From: Endozoicomonas elysicola
GTDB taxonomy: Bacteria > Pseudomonadota > Gammaproteobacteria > Pseudomonadales > Endozoicomonadaceae
Reading direction: 5' to 3'
Length of the DNA: 64,000 bases
Assembly (NCBI RefSeq): GCF_000710775.1
Contig: NZ_JOJP01000001.1
Span: 5,342,027 to 5,406,026, forward strand
Position numbers and translations under genes: made by a program. Shown piece after piece: positions 37,746 through 47,200 of this stretch. The notes under the pieces were generated by a model. The model searched no databases and had not been told where the DNA came from. It saw nothing but the letters and a program-made list of their open reading frames with translations. Position 1 is the stretch's first letter, and each line of letters starts with the position of its first letter.

Positions 37746-37856
37746 GTTTACTCCCACGAGCTCTGTGCTCAAAACCTGGGTTCCTTTTGATGAAAACAAG
37801 TAGAAGGACCCGGGCAGATGCTGCTGTTATTGTGAATTTGATCGATTGAATTCCGA

Positions 37857-37880
37857 TACTGCCTACTCTCGCAGGCAGTA
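37857..37880 (-). other. Intercistronic hairpin between PL6 and PL8
   Basis: Perfect 8-bp arms TACTGCCT/AGGCAGTA with an 8-nt loop lie 12 bp past the PL6 stop on the minus strand. There is no T-run. Confidence 0.5.
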
Positions 37881-37891
37881 CCCTAAAAACC

Positions 37892-39436
37892 TCAATGCAT
37901 CATCCATGAAGGTCCAACGTCGTTTTTAGTAAGAGGGTGGACTGGCTGATTCTCAGCGTTGTGAGGTATTGAAAAACCGGCAGTTGCTGTCTGATTTTGA
38001 ATACGCTCAACCATCGAGCGGTTCTCTTCCCATGTCATATCGAGATTCAGCTTTTCCAGATAAACGCCGAGGTCTTTACCACTGACACCGGCCTGCATAT
38101 CCGTTGGCATGGGCATTCCAAAAGGTCCATCAGCCAAGGAAATTAGCGAATCAGTCAGACCTGTATGATCATGTCCTGGAATCGCATCACTGCTGAAGTT
38201 GGCCTGCCATACCATATCTTTGGCCCCATCCAGCTGAAGCACAGATTGACGTCTTGCGCCCACCAGCTGATTGTTGATCAGATAAAGACTATCGGGAATC
38301 AATGTACGATCACGGCTGCCAACCTGTGAGCCGATGACCATGGCAAAATCACCGGGCTTCACGATGGTGTTATTGGCAAAAAGAATATTCCGGGTAATGG
38401 GAAAGTGGCGACCATTCAGCCCTTTGTCTGCACGCTGTCCATCATAACTACCGGTTGCAGCGCCAAACGAAACAGCACCTTCTTCTTTATATCTCGGCTT
38501 GGCGTTCAGGTTATGAAAATAGTTATTGAACACCACATGGCCTTCACCCCGGACAAACAGGCCTCCGTGCTTTTCTTCACCAGTACCAATAAAGTAGTTG
38601 TCATAGACCAGAGCGCGCTCACCCTGACGAAGACTCAGGTGACCACGGGAGTTTTTAAAGGTGTTGTAACGGAAAATGTTCTCACTGCTCTTGGCAGAGA
38701 TCACTTCGCTTTCACCACTTTCATCATCAAACAGGTTGTATTCAAACAGGATACGGGCATTGTTCAGGTACATGGAGCCATGTCCTACCCGTGAAGCAGA
38801 GCCTCCGTTTTTGCCCAGTGGCTGACGGGTAAAGTAGTTATGATCAAGTTGATGATAAACGGGTCTGTTTTCTTTGATGTCCATATTGATGTAGCTCTGC
38901 CCACTGGTTTTGCCCTCAAACCAGCTATGATCAATACGATTGTAGCGCCCGTTCATCTGAACCCAGACACCTTCCAGATCATCAACATTCCTGAACAAAC
39001 TCTGGGTAATGCGATTGTGTTCGCCCGCCATGTAAATCAGTTCTGCTTTACCACCAGAACGGGTACCACGCTCAAAGGTAAAACCAGATAACGTGATATG
39101 TTTACCGGTAATCTGAATCTCGGTATCACCCGTGATAAAAACAGTACCCCCCTCCTTCGCCTTAATCAGCAACGGGCTTTCAGGCCGATAGGAACGGGAG
39201 AGGCTGAGATTCAAATCATCATAATCCCCACTTTCCAGAATAATGACACCGCCCCTGCGCATACGGCTGACCGCCTTGGCCAGCTCCTTTGACGTGCTGA
39301 CGGTCACTTCACTGAACTCTGTTTGAACAGAGGATGCCGACTGCCTGCTGCTTTCAGATACTGTTGAGCACCCGGATAGCAGCCCAAGAGTGGTCGCCAG
39401 AATTACCAGAGAAGTCTTCAAATACATGCTGTTCAC
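37892..39436 (-). CDS. PL6 lyase, chondroitinase-B-like lipoprotein
   Basis: This right-handed beta-helix lyase has 514 residues. The lipobox LLSGC (Cys23) predicts a membrane-anchored lipoprotein. PL6 contains dermatan-sulfate-specific chondroitinase B and alginate lyases. The catalytic Lys and Arg of Pedobacter chondroitinase B correspond here to Lys249 (EVISAKSSEN) and Arg270 (HLSLRQGE). The surrounding turns NTFKNSRGHLSLRQGERALV and GGLFVRGEGHVVFNNYF are typical. Partners in the operon (chondroitinase-ABC-type PL8, two sulfatases) favour dermatan sulfate over alginate. That choice is inference. Confidence 0.88.
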   Translation of the reverse strand: MNSMYLKTSLVILATTLGLLSGCSTVSESSRQSASSVQTEFSEVTVSTSKELAKAVSRMRRGGVIILESGDYDDLNLSLSRSYRPESPLLIKAKEGGTVFITGDTEIQITGKHITLSGFTFERGTRSGGKAELIYMAGEHNRITQSLFRNVDDLEGVWVQMNGRYNRIDHSWFEGKTSGQSYINMDIKENRPVYHQLDHNYFTRQPLGKNGGSASRVGHGSMYLNNARILFEYNLFDDESGESEVISAKSSENIFRYNTFKNSRGHLSLRQGERALVYDNYFIGTGEEKHGGLFVRGEGHVVFNNYFHNLNAKPRYKEEGAVSFGAATGSYDGQRADKGLNGRHFPITRNILFANNTIVKPGDFAMVIGSQVGSRDRTLIPDSLYLINNQLVGARRQSVLQLDGAKDMVWQANFSSDAIPGHDHTGLTDSLISLADGPFGMPMPTDMQAGVSGKDLGVYLEKLNLDMTWEENRSMVERIQNQTATAGFSIPHNAENQPVHPLTKNDVGPSWMMH

Positions 39437-39459
39437 TTAGCTGTCATTAAACGGAGGGA

Positions 39460-39484
39460 TCTGACTGGCCTATCACCAGTCAGA
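39460..39484 (-). other. Intercistronic hairpin between sulfatase and PL6
   Basis: Perfect 9-bp arms TCTGACTGG/CCAGTCAGA with a 7-nt loop lie 9 bp past the sulfatase stop. There is no T-run. Confidence 0.5.
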
Positions 39485-39493
39485 TGTTGCGTA

Positions 39494-41134
39494 TTAAACG
39501 TAATCAATCAGGTGTTTATTGATTCGGGTCTGGAACCAGAGATCATCCCCCTTACGGAGCCACTGCCCAAGTTCCTTACCCAAGGCCTTGACCACTTCCT
39601 TTTCAGCGTCAAACAGGTTGTTCATCTGATATGGGTCAGCACTGTTATCAAACAGAACCCCTTCACCTTCTTTATTGATCACAAAGGTGTAACGGTCAGT
39701 ACGAAGGCCTTTCTGCTCGGTATGCAGGAGATAAGGAATGGAAGTTGGCCTGCTCTCTTTTGCCGCCGTCCCCAGGAAATGAGGTGTCAGGTCCTGTCCA
39801 TCAACAGACTTTGGAATTTCGCTGTTCAGACCAGCAAGGCCAAGCAACGTAGGCATGAAGTCCATTGACCCCATCAGTACATCGTTAACACCAGGCTTGA
39901 TAGCTTCTGGATAGCGGACAATCATCGGGATACCCAGTGCTTCTTCATAGGCAGTACTTTTCGACATCAGGCCATGACTACCCATCATCTCACCATGGTC
40001 AGAGGTATAAACGACGATAGTGTTTTCTGACATGCCCAGCTCATCCAACGTTTTCAGCAGACGGCCAAACTGACGGTCAACACCGGAAATGCTTGAATAG
40101 TAATAGCGAACAACCTCTGTACTCAGCCCTTTACCCGGCTTCCCTTTCATCAGCTGTTCGTTGCTGCTATAGACCATTTTCATGGGCAGCTGATCGTTAT
40201 GCCGGTTAGGACGGTTGAGCAGATCATCCACATTCGCCACTTTTTCCGGAGAGTAATGTTTGTGATACATCTCAGGGTCAGTGTCTTCCAGATCTGCATA
40301 ATCCGGGTGTGGAGGGTGCGTGCTGACAAACAGACAGAAAGGGTTGTCTAAATCACGCTGATTGCTGGTGTTTTTCAGATAATCAATGGCGACATCCGTT
40401 TCATGGATGGTTGCCCAGATACCCGGCTCATGACGTTTACCATCATTATCATAGTAATGAGGGTTGGCATGGTCATCGTCGGTACCATAGGCATACCAGA
40501 AGTCAAAGCCCTGACGGTCTTCCGGTGGTGTGTAGGAGTCCATGCTGTGCTCAATAGGCCCCGTCCAGTTCGGTGAGCTTTCGGCAACATATTTACCTGG
40601 GTTGGCCGGATCATTGGGTTCTGGCTTATCCAGATGCCACTTACCAATGTAACCACAGGAATAGCCATTTCTGCCCAGAACCTTGGCCAGAGACTCGGTA
40701 TCACGAATCAGCCCCCAGTCACGATCTACACGACAGTTCCAGGGAACTCCATTCGAGTGAGGAAACATACCACTGAACAGCATGCCACGGTGTGGACTGC
40801 AAACCGGAGTGGATGAACAGCACTGGGAAAGCACCAGACCCTGCTGAGCAAACTGGTCAATGACTGGAGTATGAACCGGATCGGAAACGCCATTAAGGTA
40901 GGATGCGTACTGAGGATTTTGCCAAAGCCCTAAAGCCTGACGGCGATGCTGGTCAGCCAGGAAAAAGACAATGTTTGGACGCTTGCTTTCCTGTTCAGGT
41001 GTTCCTGCTTTACTGTCAGCAGTTACTGTCTGGCTTGTTCCACTGCAGCCGGCAAGCATACCGGACACGGAAGCCGTACCTGCTACTGCGGCCAGTGCAG
41101 CGCTTCTTTTAAGGAAATCTCTGCGATTGGTCAT
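39494..41134 (-). CDS. S1-family sulfatase, Tat-exported lipoprotein
   Basis: This formylglycine sulfatase has 546 residues from ATG 41134; ATG 41155 is also in frame. The N-terminus carries the twin-arginine motif NRRDFLKRS and a lipobox (LAGC), so it is probably exported folded and anchored. Motifs: NIVFFLADQHRRQ (metal), C-S-P-H-R (Cys112 from this start, formylglycine site), GKWHLDKPEPND, and VYTSDHGEMMGSHGLMSKS. It differs in subfamily from the sulfatase at 33268. It is the first gene of the operon, with an FNR-type box about 68 bp upstream. Confidence 0.88.
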   Translation of the reverse strand: MTNRRDFLKRSAALAAVAGTASVSGMLAGCSGTSQTVTADSKAGTPEQESKRPNIVFFLADQHRRQALGLWQNPQYASYLNGVSDPVHTPVIDQFAQQGLVLSQCCSSTPVCSPHRGMLFSGMFPHSNGVPWNCRVDRDWGLIRDTESLAKVLGRNGYSCGYIGKWHLDKPEPNDPANPGKYVAESSPNWTGPIEHSMDSYTPPEDRQGFDFWYAYGTDDDHANPHYYDNDGKRHEPGIWATIHETDVAIDYLKNTSNQRDLDNPFCLFVSTHPPHPDYADLEDTDPEMYHKHYSPEKVANVDDLLNRPNRHNDQLPMKMVYSSNEQLMKGKPGKGLSTEVVRYYYSSISGVDRQFGRLLKTLDELGMSENTIVVYTSDHGEMMGSHGLMSKSTAYEEALGIPMIVRYPEAIKPGVNDVLMGSMDFMPTLLGLAGLNSEIPKSVDGQDLTPHFLGTAAKESRPTSIPYLLHTEQKGLRTDRYTFVINKEGEGVLFDNSADPYQMNNLFDAEKEVVKALGKELGQWLRKGDDLWFQTRINKHLIDYV

Positions 41135-41201
41135 TTTTTTACTGCGCTCACCCATGTCTTTCTAACAGGCTTTCATATTACTTTGTAAATATTTTCGTTT
41201 A

Positions 41202-41215
41202 TTGACTCCAATCAA
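41202..41215. promoter_or_regulatory. FNR-type box upstream of the sulfatase-PL6-PL8 operon
   Basis: TTGAC-TCCA-ATCAA is an exact match to TTGAY-N4-RTCAA, 68 bp upstream of ATG 41134 on the minus strand. Confidence 0.55.
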
Positions 41216-41524
41216 CGACCATCGACTTACGAAAAATATCGAAACAAAAAAGCAAACAACAAGAAAGAGAAACAAAACACAAACTTTCAGATTAAACACC
41301 CTCAGATTGACGGCTATCAAAGCCTGAGTGTTCAACCTTGAGTATTTTTGCGCATTACTTGCAGCGTCTAACGTTTCTTTATATGACCAATCGAAGGAAC
41401 TTTTTGAAAGCCGGCGCCTTGCTGTATTGTCAACACACTGGGTAAGGAGCCGGGTACTATTTTGCGGGATTCAGATAACCTGTGGTATCAGCAGCGGATA
41501 AATATAGATGTGTTTACTTACGCT

Positions 41525-41789
41525 TAGGGCCTGTTGACGTTTCGTTGCGTGCTCAGTGATCTAGAAAAGCGTCATATGCGCGAAAGGCTTGCGAAGCATA
41601 TAGTTATTCTACATCAAGCAAGCCTGACAAAGCAGATGGTGCTTTTCTGGGTCACCCTTCGGGCGGATCAGGGCGCCCCTATGGCTTCGTTGCGGCATTT
41701 TGAAAGGCACCAGCATTCCTGCAATGCCGCGCCTCGTCATAGGAGCGCCCTGATCCGCTGAGCTCGCAACGAAACGTCAACAGGCCCTA
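41525..41789. mobile_element. MITE with 30-bp terminal inverted repeats and TA target duplication
   Basis: The ends GGGCCTGTTGACGTTTCGTT... (41527 on) and its inverted copy (ending 41787) match over 30 bp with one mismatch. TA flanks both sides, as after IS630/Tc1-type insertion. Inside are a second inverted repeat (41663-41683 against 41738-41758, 20 of 21 paired) and a smaller one (GCGGCATT 41692-41699/AATGCCGC 41723-41730). The interior could fold into one long hairpin. At 261 bp between the TA pairs it has no transposase and is a non-autonomous element. A 75-codon frame across it is a by-product. Confidence 0.85.
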
Positions 41790-41799
41790 GGCATTTGCA

Positions 41800-41828
41800 G
41801 GTTCCTGCTGGCAAACCAGTCAGGAACC
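41800..41828 (-). terminator. Hairpin downstream of the PTS IID gene
   Basis: The stem GGTTCCTG-CTGG/CCAG-T-CAGGAACC (12 bp with one bulge, CAAA loop) lies 21 bp past the IID stop, between it and the MITE. It has no T-run on the minus strand. With the promoter region above 41134 and the MITE, it accounts for 41156-41849. The rest of that 694-bp stretch shows nothing recognisable. Confidence 0.5.
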
Positions 41829-41849
41829 CTTTCTTAACCAACGCAGACT

Positions 41850-42740
41850 TTACAGAACCCCAAAGTAAGAACCAGCAAGCCCCATTGTCACAATCCCACC
41901 GATAATCTTCAGCGGTGAAACGCCTTTCTTCACGAAATAGAAGATCATCATGGTAAACGCCAATGGCAGCAGTTTTGGCATGATCGGGTCAAACAGGTCT
42001 TCCTGCAGACTAATACTTGCTTTACCGACTTCCACCACCGCAGTCATTTGCAACCGAACGAAGGTAGCAATCAACCCACCCACTACGGTCAAACCAACAA
42101 TCGTCGCCGCATGGGAAAATTTCTGGGTATGTTCCTTCAGGGCACTGATCGCTCTTGAGCCGGCATTATAGCCATAATGCGCCAGGCCAAAACGGAGGCC
42201 AAAATGAACCGCATTAAACAGCACCAGAAACAGAATAGGCCCCAGTACACTGCCTTCCATTGCCAGCGAAACACCGAGAGCCGCGCAGATAGGTAGCAGA
42301 GTTAACCAAAACAGTGCATCACCGATACCACCCAGCGGCCCCATCATGGCAACTTTGATCGCACGGATAACAGACAACCGTTCTTTGCTGCGCTCCATCG
42401 CCAGCACCACCCCCATAATAAAGGAGACCAGAAACGGATGCGTATTAAAGAACTCCATGTGTAATTGCATGGAACGACTCATATCCGTATCGTTTTTATG
42501 GATCTTTCTTAGAGCAGGGTTCAGACCATAAAGCCAGCCAGCTGCCTGCATACGTTCGTAGTTGAACGATGCCTGCAAAGCCAGAGAGCGCACCGCCATT
42601 CTATTTATATCATCACGGCTCAGCACTTCACCCGGAGATTGATCCTGGTATTCATCCACATCCAGCTTGCTGCTTTCCTGAGCCTTGTTCAGCATCCGTT
42701 TGGCCTTTGCGCTCATGGCCGCTTCGCTATTAAATGCCAT
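41850..42740 (-). CDS. PTS mannose-family IID component (GalNAc type)
   Basis: This membrane subunit of a mannose-family phosphotransferase permease has 296 residues from ATG 42740, with GGAG about 9 nt upstream. Motifs NYERMQAAGWLYGLNPAL and MGPLGGIGDALFW are diagnostic of IID, and a C-terminal membrane segment follows. It overlaps the IIC gene by 11 bp. A second IID lies at 63480-64000. The only IIA in the window is at 62922, and no IIB is present. Confidence 0.9.
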   Translation of the reverse strand: MAFNSEAAMSAKAKRMLNKAQESSKLDVDEYQDQSPGEVLSRDDINRMAVRSLALQASFNYERMQAAGWLYGLNPALRKIHKNDTDMSRSMQLHMEFFNTHPFLVSFIMGVVLAMERSKERLSVIRAIKVAMMGPLGGIGDALFWLTLLPICAALGVSLAMEGSVLGPILFLVLFNAVHFGLRFGLAHYGYNAGSRAISALKEHTQKFSHAATIVGLTVVGGLIATFVRLQMTAVVEVGKASISLQEDLFDPIMPKLLPLAFTMMIFYFVKKGVSPLKIIGGIVTMGLAGSYFGVL

Positions 42741-43500
42741 CGTTTACATCTCCAGCCTGGACGGTTGCCTGTGTTACGGTTTGCTGACTCTTAAAGTAAT
42801 CCGCCATGGCAATGGCAATACCCACCAAGGCAATAGCAATGACCGGAAGCTCCAAATAGGCTGCCGCCAGAAATCCTGCGATAAAATAGGGGATATAGTT
42901 TTGCTTGAACATGATTTTCATCAGCATGGCAAAACCAATAGCAGGCATTAAACCACCAGCAACCCCCAGACCATTCATCACCCATTGTGGAGCGACTTCT
43001 ACGACAACTTTCGCCTGTTCAGCACCAAAATAGATTGGTAGAAAAGCCAGAATAAAATAGAAGCTGAAAAGCACGCCAATGGCTAGATAATTGATCTTAT
43101 CAATTCCTTTCCAGTCTGCTTTTTCCGCTAATTCATCACAGCGATGCATCATTGGAGACATGGCGGTAAACAACAATGTAATCAACCCCTGAACCGCTAC
43201 TGCAAAAGGCACAGCAACACCAATGGCAGCCTGAGGCTCTGCCTGAGTCAGAATGGCAAATGCCACCCCGATGATTCCCCCTATAACGACATTCGGTGGC
43301 TGGGCTCCTGCCAGCGGTGCCATCCCCATCCAGACCAGTTCCAGAGACGCACCAGTGATCAGCCCCATTTCCAGATCACCCAGAATCAGTCCAACGATTG
43401 GGCCGGTGATAATGGGTCGATGAATGTGGGTCAACCCGTTAAACAGATCAACACCTGCGACACCCGCAAGTATTGCAATCATAAGCGCTTCGAATAGCAC
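42730..43500 (-). CDS. PTS mannose-family IIC component (AgaC/AgaW-like)
   Basis: This sugar-conducting membrane subunit has 256 residues from GTG 43500, which has AGGGGG 7 nt upstream; the open frame extends to 43545. The sequence AGVDLFNGLTHIHRPIITGP, then GASLELVWMGMAPLAGAQPP and NVVIGGIIGVAFAI, follows the IIC of N-acetylgalactosamine systems. It may import GalNAc or, as in streptococcal glycosaminoglycan clusters, unsaturated disaccharides. It has its own FNR-type box 121 bp upstream. Confidence 0.9.
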   Translation of the reverse strand: MLFEALMIAILAGVAGVDLFNGLTHIHRPIITGPIVGLILGDLEMGLITGASLELVWMGMAPLAGAQPPNVVIGGIIGVAFAILTQAEPQAAIGVAVPFAVAVQGLITLLFTAMSPMMHRCDELAEKADWKGIDKINYLAIGVLFSFYFILAFLPIYFGAEQAKVVVEVAPQWVMNGLGVAGGLMPAIGFAMLMKIMFKQNYIPYFIAGFLAAAYLELPVIAIALVGIAIAMADYFKSQQTVTQATVQAGDVNDGI

Positions 43501-43620
43501 AGGAATCCCCCTACCAATGAACAACTGGCACGAAAAAACAAACAAAAGGAAAGAAAATGAAATTTAGAACTAAAAAAACATCAACATACGGAATATATAA
43601 TCATTATAAACTTACGTATA

Positions 43621-43634
43621 TTGACATTAATCAA
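43621..43634. promoter_or_regulatory. FNR-type box upstream of the PTS IIC-IID genes
   Basis: TTGAC-ATTA-ATCAA matches the consensus exactly. It lies between the rhombosortase stop (43647) and the IIC start (43500). Confidence 0.55.
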
Positions 43635-43646
43635 AAAGTACAAACA

Positions 43647-44243
43647 TTAATCAACAGTCTTACCCGAATATGATATTTCAGGATAGCTGCGCTCTGGCTT
43701 GAGCAAGCCCCTCAGTACAAGCACTCCCCACCCTCCAGCCAGACCATACAGGTGCGCATCAATGGCAACAGCGACACTCAACAGCTCAGCCCTGCTGGAT
43801 AAGTCTATGAAGCCTGACTGCTCAAGAAGTACTTTCCCCGCCCAAAGAGCCAGTAATAAAACCTGAAATGTTCTGCTATATCGATCTGTCATGACAACAG
43901 CAAGAATAAACAAACCGTGCAATACACCGGACAAGCCGGCATAAGTCACGATTTCCGGGTTGAATAACCAGATACCCGCACTGACCCACAGGCAAAGAAA
44001 GATAAAACTGAGAGCCCCTTGCCGGGAAAAAAGAAATGCACGGTTGATGGCGGCAATCACCAGCATGCCTGCCAGATTCAACAGGAAATGAACGGCACTG
44101 AAATGAACGATATGGGCGGTAAGCCAGCGCCAGATCAGGTTGCTGATGCCTGCATCACGGTCAAGGGCAAACCAATCAAGAAAGAAGGATGACATGGGGA
44201 GTATCTTGAATGAGTTGCCAGTAAGCTGGCAACTCTTATTCAT
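43647..44243 (-). CDS. rrtA: Rhombosortase (rhomboid-type GlyGly-CTERM protease)
   Basis: This intramembrane serine protease of the rhomboid superfamily has 198 residues, short as expected for rhombosortases. His52-x3-Asn56 (VHFLLNLAG), the serine motif GLSG (Ser105) and His164 (DAHLYGLAGG) supply the rhomboid signature and catalytic dyad. The gene starts 8 bp after the stop of a PL8 lyase that ends in a GlyGly-CTERM tail, the known substrate class. Processing would cut the tail in the inner membrane before or during export by the T2SS. ATG 44195 is a possible later start. Confidence 0.88.
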   Translation of the reverse strand: MNKSCQLTGNSFKILPMSSFFLDWFALDRDAGISNLIWRWLTAHIVHFSAVHFLLNLAGMLVIAAINRAFLFSRQGALSFIFLCLWVSAGIWLFNPEIVTYAGLSGVLHGLFILAVVMTDRYSRTFQVLLLALWAGKVLLEQSGFIDLSSRAELLSVAVAIDAHLYGLAGGWGVLVLRGLLKPERSYPEISYSGKTVD

Positions 44244-44251
44244 TTAGTAAT

Positions 44252-47200
44252 TTACCTAATGTCAGGCTTTTTACGCATGGCAAAGGCAAACAACAGAGCC
44301 AACAGGGTCATCCATTCAATAGCGCCGCCACCCTCACCACCGCCTTCACTGGGTGGAGGTGGTGGTGTTACAGACTCTTCACCTTCTGGCTTCAGTTCAA
44401 TAGATTTGCTCCGCCCAAAATCACTGGTAAACGTGACCTCTGTACTGTCAGACAGTTTGTTCAGCTGAATTCCCTGTTGTGAATCTTCAACCAGCTCCCA
44501 TAACCCATCCACTGTTACCGTGACATCCACTGGCTGATGACTTTGACGATCATCTTCATGATTTAACGTTAAACCAGGTGATACCGCTGTCAGGGAGAGC
44601 CGTCCTGTGGATAATGTTCTGACCATGGCCAGTGCCGGTTTATCAATATGGGTAATCAGGGAGTGATTGGTTTCACCGCGTTCAAAAGCAACATACCCCG
44701 TTACGCCAGAGCTTTGATCCTGAATAATATGGAACTGGTGATCCTTGCGAAGGACTTCGTAACCAGGGTTCCCCTGCTGCTGGTTTAAAGACAGGGCTTC
44801 CATTTCCTGTGGCGTCGTATCAAGAATCACCTGATATTCATACCCGGCTTTATCTGGCCGCACACCATGATCAATCCAGGCACTGGCAAAGTGGCCTGAA
44901 GTAGCTTCCTTTGTCTTATTATGTCGGGATGACTGTTGCTGTCGTCTCACCTCTACAATGGAGTTGCTGCCGATCAGATAACCATTTCCCATACCATCAA
45001 TCAGCCAGTCATGTTCACCCAGCTGAGTTGAGTCAGTGGATGTGGAAATCTTTCCTCCATTAATCCAGGTATCCATAGAATCATCGGTAATCGCATGCTG
45101 GAACAGTGTGGTTTCCGTTCGATTAGAGCCTGAGCCCGTATTGGAAATATCGCTACCGAGCATAATCAGGCGATTGCCAATGGCCAGGACACTTTTGCGA
45201 GCGACAAAGGTTGGATCAAAGTTTGGACGGTCTGGAGCCTTGTGCTTGAAAGCAAATAAACCAAACTCATTGTCCAGTGAGGCACTGCCACTGAAGGCTT
45301 CATCAGAGAACACCATCAGGGTTCCACTGTTCGGACTTTCAAGCGTATCCCACTCCAGATGGATCGTGGTGGTGCCCGGGTTGCGGTTCCAGTTCCAACC
45401 ATCTTCTTTATAACCGAAGGATTCAGGATTGCCATAAGGCATGATCTGCACGCCACCATGGCTCTGATAACGACCATACCGGTTATCCGCCGCATAAATC
45501 TCCGAAGACCAGACGTTGCTGTTATAGGCCTTCAACGTCACCATAGTGTCTCCATAGCGGTGAATACCAAACGCCCCGCCATTAAACGACCAGTGCCCTT
45601 CAGGCAGGGTCGCAGGGTTGATGCTGCGTCCGAATATAGACTGCCCATCCTGCGCCGATTTCCCGGTTACCTGCAGATAGATGGATGCCAGCTCCTCATC
45701 AATGGAATCTCCGCTTTCAGGGTTTCCGCTGAGAGCCAGATACTTCATACCGTCGTCATAGGCTTTAATTCCAAGCCCGGTAAAAGGATGCCTTCCGGAA
45801 TTACCCAGCCCAACAATCGGGTTAGTGTACAACCAGCCCGCCATCATGGCTTTTTTCAGATTTGCTTTTCCAGCATCACTGACTGAAAACGGTGAATCGT
45901 TAAGGAAATAGACAACCTTTGCCACATTATCCATGGCAGAAAACGAGTAGCCGGGGTAATTGCCTTTATGACGCCAGGCCGTGCCGTCAGGACGGAAACC
46001 ATCAAAAAAGCCTGGAGGCGTCTGGGCAAGTGACTCTCCAATAAAGTCGGAAAACTTGCGTATCAGCGCCACTCTTCGATGTTCATCAGGCTCCAGAAGC
46101 AGGAGTGTCAGATGCTGAATAGAGAGGGTGTTAAAATAGTCCATGTTGCTACTCTCTGGTCCCGCAACCATATCAAAGCTCTCTTTGAATTCACGGGAGT
46201 ACCAGACCAGGGCATCATAAACTTTATTCCGTATGCCTTGTTCGAGCTGGTCAGCCATCAACAATGCTGATAGATACCACCAGCGACCGCTGTAACCCCA
46301 ATGGTGGGTGGTTACCAGCGCACTGCCCTGAAAAAATCCCTGACCTAAAAGATGTTCAGTCAGCTTGATATACATTTCGGCCAGTTCTACCTGATGAGCC
46401 TGAAATGCATCCTGATGATAAGCCGTACCAATATTCAGCATCAGCTTGGCATAACCTGCCACTTTACTGTCTGCACCTTCGCGGTCGTCTTTATCCCCCA
46501 GAATCACATATTCATCAAACTGGAGTTTATCATTCCCCACCAGAGAGTCCGGCTGATAGATCACCTGCTGTTTATCGGTAATGATATGACGCAACGGTCT
46601 GGTTAAATTGTCGTCCAGATGCAGCTCCGCATACTTGCTCTGCAACTCCCGGAAAGTAGGAACGTTTGAATCAACCAGATATTCCAGAGTTCTCTGGTAA
46701 ATATCTTTAACCCCTGCGAGTTCTGAGGGTGTTGCCTGGGGTGGAGGCTCGGCAATATTGAAATCAATTTCTGTAAATGGATGGCGGTCAATCTGAATAT
46801 GATAGTCCGACCACTGATAACGATCGTCATCAATGGAAAACATGACTCGGTCGATCAGTAGTGAGCCATTGCTAACACTGGGCGCTTTAAAACTTAAAGA
46901 GTCAATCGGCCCATTGTTAAACCCAAGGTCATTGATGATGGAAACACCAAATGTTCGCCAGCCAGTAAAATCCAGTGATACTTCGGTTTTATGGTTTGTG
47001 TCATCATTCAATAAAACCTGCAGCTTCTTACTTTTATCCTGAGCCTGCTCATTGTAAACCCAGAAAGAAAGTACATGAGTTGCCGGACGTCCCAAAGCAT
47101 CTCTGGCCTGCTTATCAGTAATCAAATCAATAGCAGAACTGTTGTTAATCTTCAGAGCGGCTGATGGAGCATTCCAATCCCATTGAAGTGACTGGTCACC

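Noticed and set aside
36654-37790. 378-codon open frame opposite the PL8 lyase
   Set aside because: Antisense shadow of a full-length chondroitinase with catalytic residues in place.
37892-39436. Alginate lyase identity for the PL6 protein
   Set aside because: PL6 contains both types, but all neighbours (chondroitinase-ABC-type lyases, sulfatases, GalNAc genes) point to dermatan/chondroitin sulfate. Alginate remains a minor alternative.
41534-41761. 75-codon open frame
   Set aside because: It lies wholly within the MITE and consists of its inverted repeats.
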